From contig NZ_JAACGD010000071.1 in NCBI RefSeq assembly GCF_022810445.1, positions 1-14,668 on the forward strand: 14,668 nt of DNA. Reading direction: 5' to 3'. Below are positions 13,142 through 14,668 of the stretch, one piece after another; the first letter of the stretch is position 1; each line of letters begins with the position of its first letter. Below the pieces are notes generated by a model. The model saw nothing but the letters and a program-made list of their open reading frames with translations. It had not been told where the DNA came from and made no database searches. Made by a program: the position numbers and the translations under genes. This DNA is from Candidatus Cardinium sp. cBcalN2 (lineage in GTDB: Bacteria; Bacteroidota; Bacteroidia; Cytophagales; Amoebophilaceae).

Positions 13142-14506
13142 ATGATCACTAATACGCATCAAAAAACAAAGCAAAAGAGCAGTATTATACTGCGTGCCAA
13201 ACAGATCGTTGCTACGTTAGGCTGCTTGTATTTTTGTACAGGATTAGAAACTTGTTCTAGGCATAGAAACAATACACCCAATATAAAGAAGGATAGTCTG
13301 CCTTATAAGGATCCTCCATCTGATACAAGTGATCAGGATGTTTCAAAGGATTATCATAATCTTGATAAATGCTTATGTGAAGTCTCAAAGTCACTAAAAG
13401 GTGATACAGGCGCTATGGATTTTTTAGTAGAAAGAGGGAGATATATAGATGCGCATACTCCATATAAGCCTGGATCGGTCAGGGTAGCTATTGTGAAAAA
13501 TAGCGGCATCTCATTAATACTGGAATATGCCCGTAACGGAAAGTTATCATACAGAAAGCAATCAAACGCACAACCAGTTACCCTCATGATAGCATCTTTG
13601 GATGACCCATATAGAGACCCAACAGCTCCACCACCTTCCTATGAAAAAGCTACCAATAATGAACCACCTTCTTATGAAGAAGCTACTGATACGCCTGCTT
13701 ATATCTCATTTATGAAGCGATTAATCGAACATAAGATAGATTTAAATGGCTGGAATACACGGGGTGAAACATTGCTTACAGAAGTAATAAAAAATGGAGA
13801 TGGTCCTGGGCAGATAGAGGTTATCAAACTACTGCTGGAAGCTGGTGTAAATCCTAATGGCATAAGCAATAAGATGCAAACGCCACTAGAATTGGTAAAA
13901 AAGATTAAAAATATTAAAGATCAGGAAAAAACTGTTAAGTTATTGATAGACTATGGCGCAAATCCACTGTGGGCCTTGATGGATGAAACTACCAAAAAAC
14001 ATGTCCGAAATACCACCATCAACCATCCAGAAAAAGTGAGCCTAGATTCATATCTTAACGAAGAATTAACAAATGTTGATAAACGTTTGCAATCATTTTT
14101 TAACCAGAAGTACAGCAAGCATCATACGTCTTTATCAGGACAGGTAAATCCAACTTGTGTAGTATGTCATAAAAAAAAAGAAGCGTCCACTACTATTCAA
14201 ATTGCTTCATGTGGCCATTATGCACATGGATCTTGCCTAGTGCGATCGTTTATTAATCAATCTAAGGGACATATCAAGTTTACTCCTTTTCCTTCCTATG
14301 TGTATCAACATCTTTGCCCTTGCTGCAAGGAGGATATAACGCACGCATTTACAAAAGACTTAAGCGAATTTTACACCGGAATAAAATTTAAACGAGTGGG
14401 TATTACTTTAATCATGCGCCTATTATTGGCTGCTAGTATATCTGTCACATTCGGCCCCTTTTCGATATACGCCATTTCTATTACTGATTACTTAATTTAT
14501 GACTAA
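13142..14506 (+). CDS. Exported ankyrin-repeat protein with PPxY motifs and RING-H2 finger, candidate host effector
   Basis: A 454-residue protein of eukaryote-like make-up. Residues 1-38 look like an export signal: a basic N-terminus (HQKTKQK ... RAK), hydrophobic core IVATLGCLYFC, and a possible but atypical lipobox LETC (C38). Two tandem PPSY motifs lie at 164-167 and 175-178 in the repeat PPSYE(K/E)AT; PPxY is the ligand of WW domains, for example in Nedd4-family ubiquitin ligases. Residues about 187-277 are ankyrin-like (FMKRLIEHKIDLNGWNTRGE, IEVIKLLLEAGVNPNG, TVKLLIDYGANP). A RING-H2 finger follows with all eight ligands in order: C339, C342, C357, H359, H362, C365, C392, C395. A hydrophobic segment covers 420-447. 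The RING suggests E2 binding and E3 ubiquitin-ligase activity in a host cell, with ankyrin repeats for substrate and PPSY for a WW partner. Domains are visible; the activity is inferred. The ATG at 13142 is the first in frame before the signal. Confidence 0.85.
   Translation: MITNTHQKTKQKSSIILRAKQIVATLGCLYFCTGLETCSRHRNNTPNIKKDSLPYKDPPSDTSDQDVSKDYHNLDKCLCEVSKSLKGDTGAMDFLVERGRYIDAHTPYKPGSVRVAIVKNSGISLILEYARNGKLSYRKQSNAQPVTLMIASLDDPYRDPTAPPPSYEKATNNEPPSYEEATDTPAYISFMKRLIEHKIDLNGWNTRGETLLTEVIKNGDGPGQIEVIKLLLEAGVNPNGISNKMQTPLELVKKIKNIKDQEKTVKLLIDYGANPLWALMDETTKKHVRNTTINHPEKVSLDSYLNEELTNVDKRLQSFFNQKYSKHHTSLSGQVNPTCVVCHKKKEASTTIQIASCGHYAHGSCLVRSFINQSKGHIKFTPFPSYVYQHLCPCCKEDITHAFTKDLSEFYTGIKFKRVGITLIMRLLLAASISVTFGPFSIYAISITDYLIYD
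13631..13687 (+). repeat. 33-bp-period duplication encoding PPSYE(K/E)AT
   Basis: CCACCTTCCTATGAA at 13631 recurs 33 nt later as CCACCTTCTTATGAA at 13664, each followed by a Lys or Glu codon and then GAAGCTAC or AAAGCTAC-type sequence. The near-identity at DNA level indicates a recent in-frame duplication that doubled the WW-ligand motif. Confidence 0.8.
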
Positions 14507-14545
14507 AAAAGTAGCCAACCTCTGTCAGGAATGGTGTCCAGGGCT

Positions 14546-14668
14546 GTTATCTAAGCCAGGGAAGCCTCCTTCCCCCACTCGGCTTCAAAACCGGACTTGA
14601 TAGTTTCCCATCATCCGGCTTCTCTCTGGTTTCCGTTCACCCCTATGGCTTATGCTAGGAAAAAAACG
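14546..14668 (-). mobile_element. Group II intron 3' part (domains V and VI), running off the window
   Basis: Read on the minus strand, 14621-14588 is a 34-nt hairpin: AAGCCGGATGATGGGAAAC followed by TATCAAGTCCGGTTT. This has the layout of group II intron domain V: the AGC triad at the base, a stem CCGGA/TCCGG, an inner stem TGAT/ATCA and a GAAA-containing loop. Next comes a domain VI-like hairpin with outer stem AAGCC (14585-14581) / GGCTT (14557-14553) and inner stem GGGAAG/CTTCCC, and an A right after GGCTT that could be the branch-point residue. The 3' splice site would lie near 14545-14550. The rest of the intron, including any reverse transcriptase, would be beyond 14668. The intron points toward the ankyrin-RING gene, whose stop is about 40 nt away. 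Identification rests on domain V shape and sequence; exact ends are uncertain. Confidence 0.7.

Noticed and set aside
13354..13587. Leftward 77-codon frame
   Set aside because: Antisense to the effector gene; no coding signal of its own.

Overview
The window looks like an accessory-rich stretch of a small, AT-rich genome from the Bacteroidota, most plausibly an obligate intracellular symbiont of the Cardinium/Amoebophilus group. Four things point there: (i) no gene start has a convincing Shine-Dalgarno site, while at least three upstream regions carry the Bacteroidota -7 promoter element TAnnTTTG; (ii) a very short histone H1-like (Hc1-type) protein in the form common in Bacteroidota; (iii) several secreted or lipoprotein-like genes of unknown family; (iv) an ankyrin-repeat protein carrying eukaryote-like motifs (PPxY and a RING-H2 zinc finger). 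The lineage call is inference from gene content, not from a search.

Layout, left to right. Positions 1-303 hold an imperfect palindromic repeat and AT-only hairpins. Positions 304-3472 (minus strand) are a housekeeping pair, mutL then pepP, probably co-transcribed from a promoter near 3548-3555. Positions 3473-4029 are intergenic, with a TTG-N20-TAAATTTG promoter and a (AAAAAC)n hexanucleotide repeat in the presumed leader of the next gene. Positions 4030-5529 encode a putative lipoprotein with a 48-bp internal tandem repeat and a very acidic tail; the frame stays open for 24 codons after its TAG stop. Then come a nested inverted repeat (5615-5719), the Hc1-like gene (5875-6078), a possible gene remnant, a perfect 44-bp palindrome, a second terminator-like hairpin, a tRNA-His(GTG) gene with its own promoter, and a diverged second copy of the left-edge repeat.

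Positions 6792-9246 look like an old tandem duplication. Two paralogous lipoprotein genes (6792-7844 and 8221-8889) share the 16 bases that end 3 nt before their ATG, and the same signal peptide layout. The first is followed by a decayed 105-bp copy of the 5' end of dnaE; the second is followed by the intact dnaE (9143-12580). The unit lipoprotein gene plus dnaE 5' end was therefore duplicated, and the left dnaE copy decayed.

Positions 12581-13141 hold intergenic sequence and a frameshifted minus-strand remnant with an EGKLEGK-type tail. Positions 13142-14506 encode the most notable protein: N-terminal signal, two tandem PPSY motifs, ankyrin-like repeats, a complete C3H2C3 RING-H2 finger and a C-terminal hydrophobic segment. 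It is a candidate host-ubiquitin-pathway effector. At the right edge (about 14545-14668, minus strand) lie domains V and VI of a group II intron whose body runs out of the window.

Functionally, DNA replication and repair genes (dnaE, mutL), a peptidase and a tRNA are interleaved with fast-evolving secreted genes and decaying mobile DNA. This is the pattern of a symbiont genome still being reshaped by repeats and host interaction.
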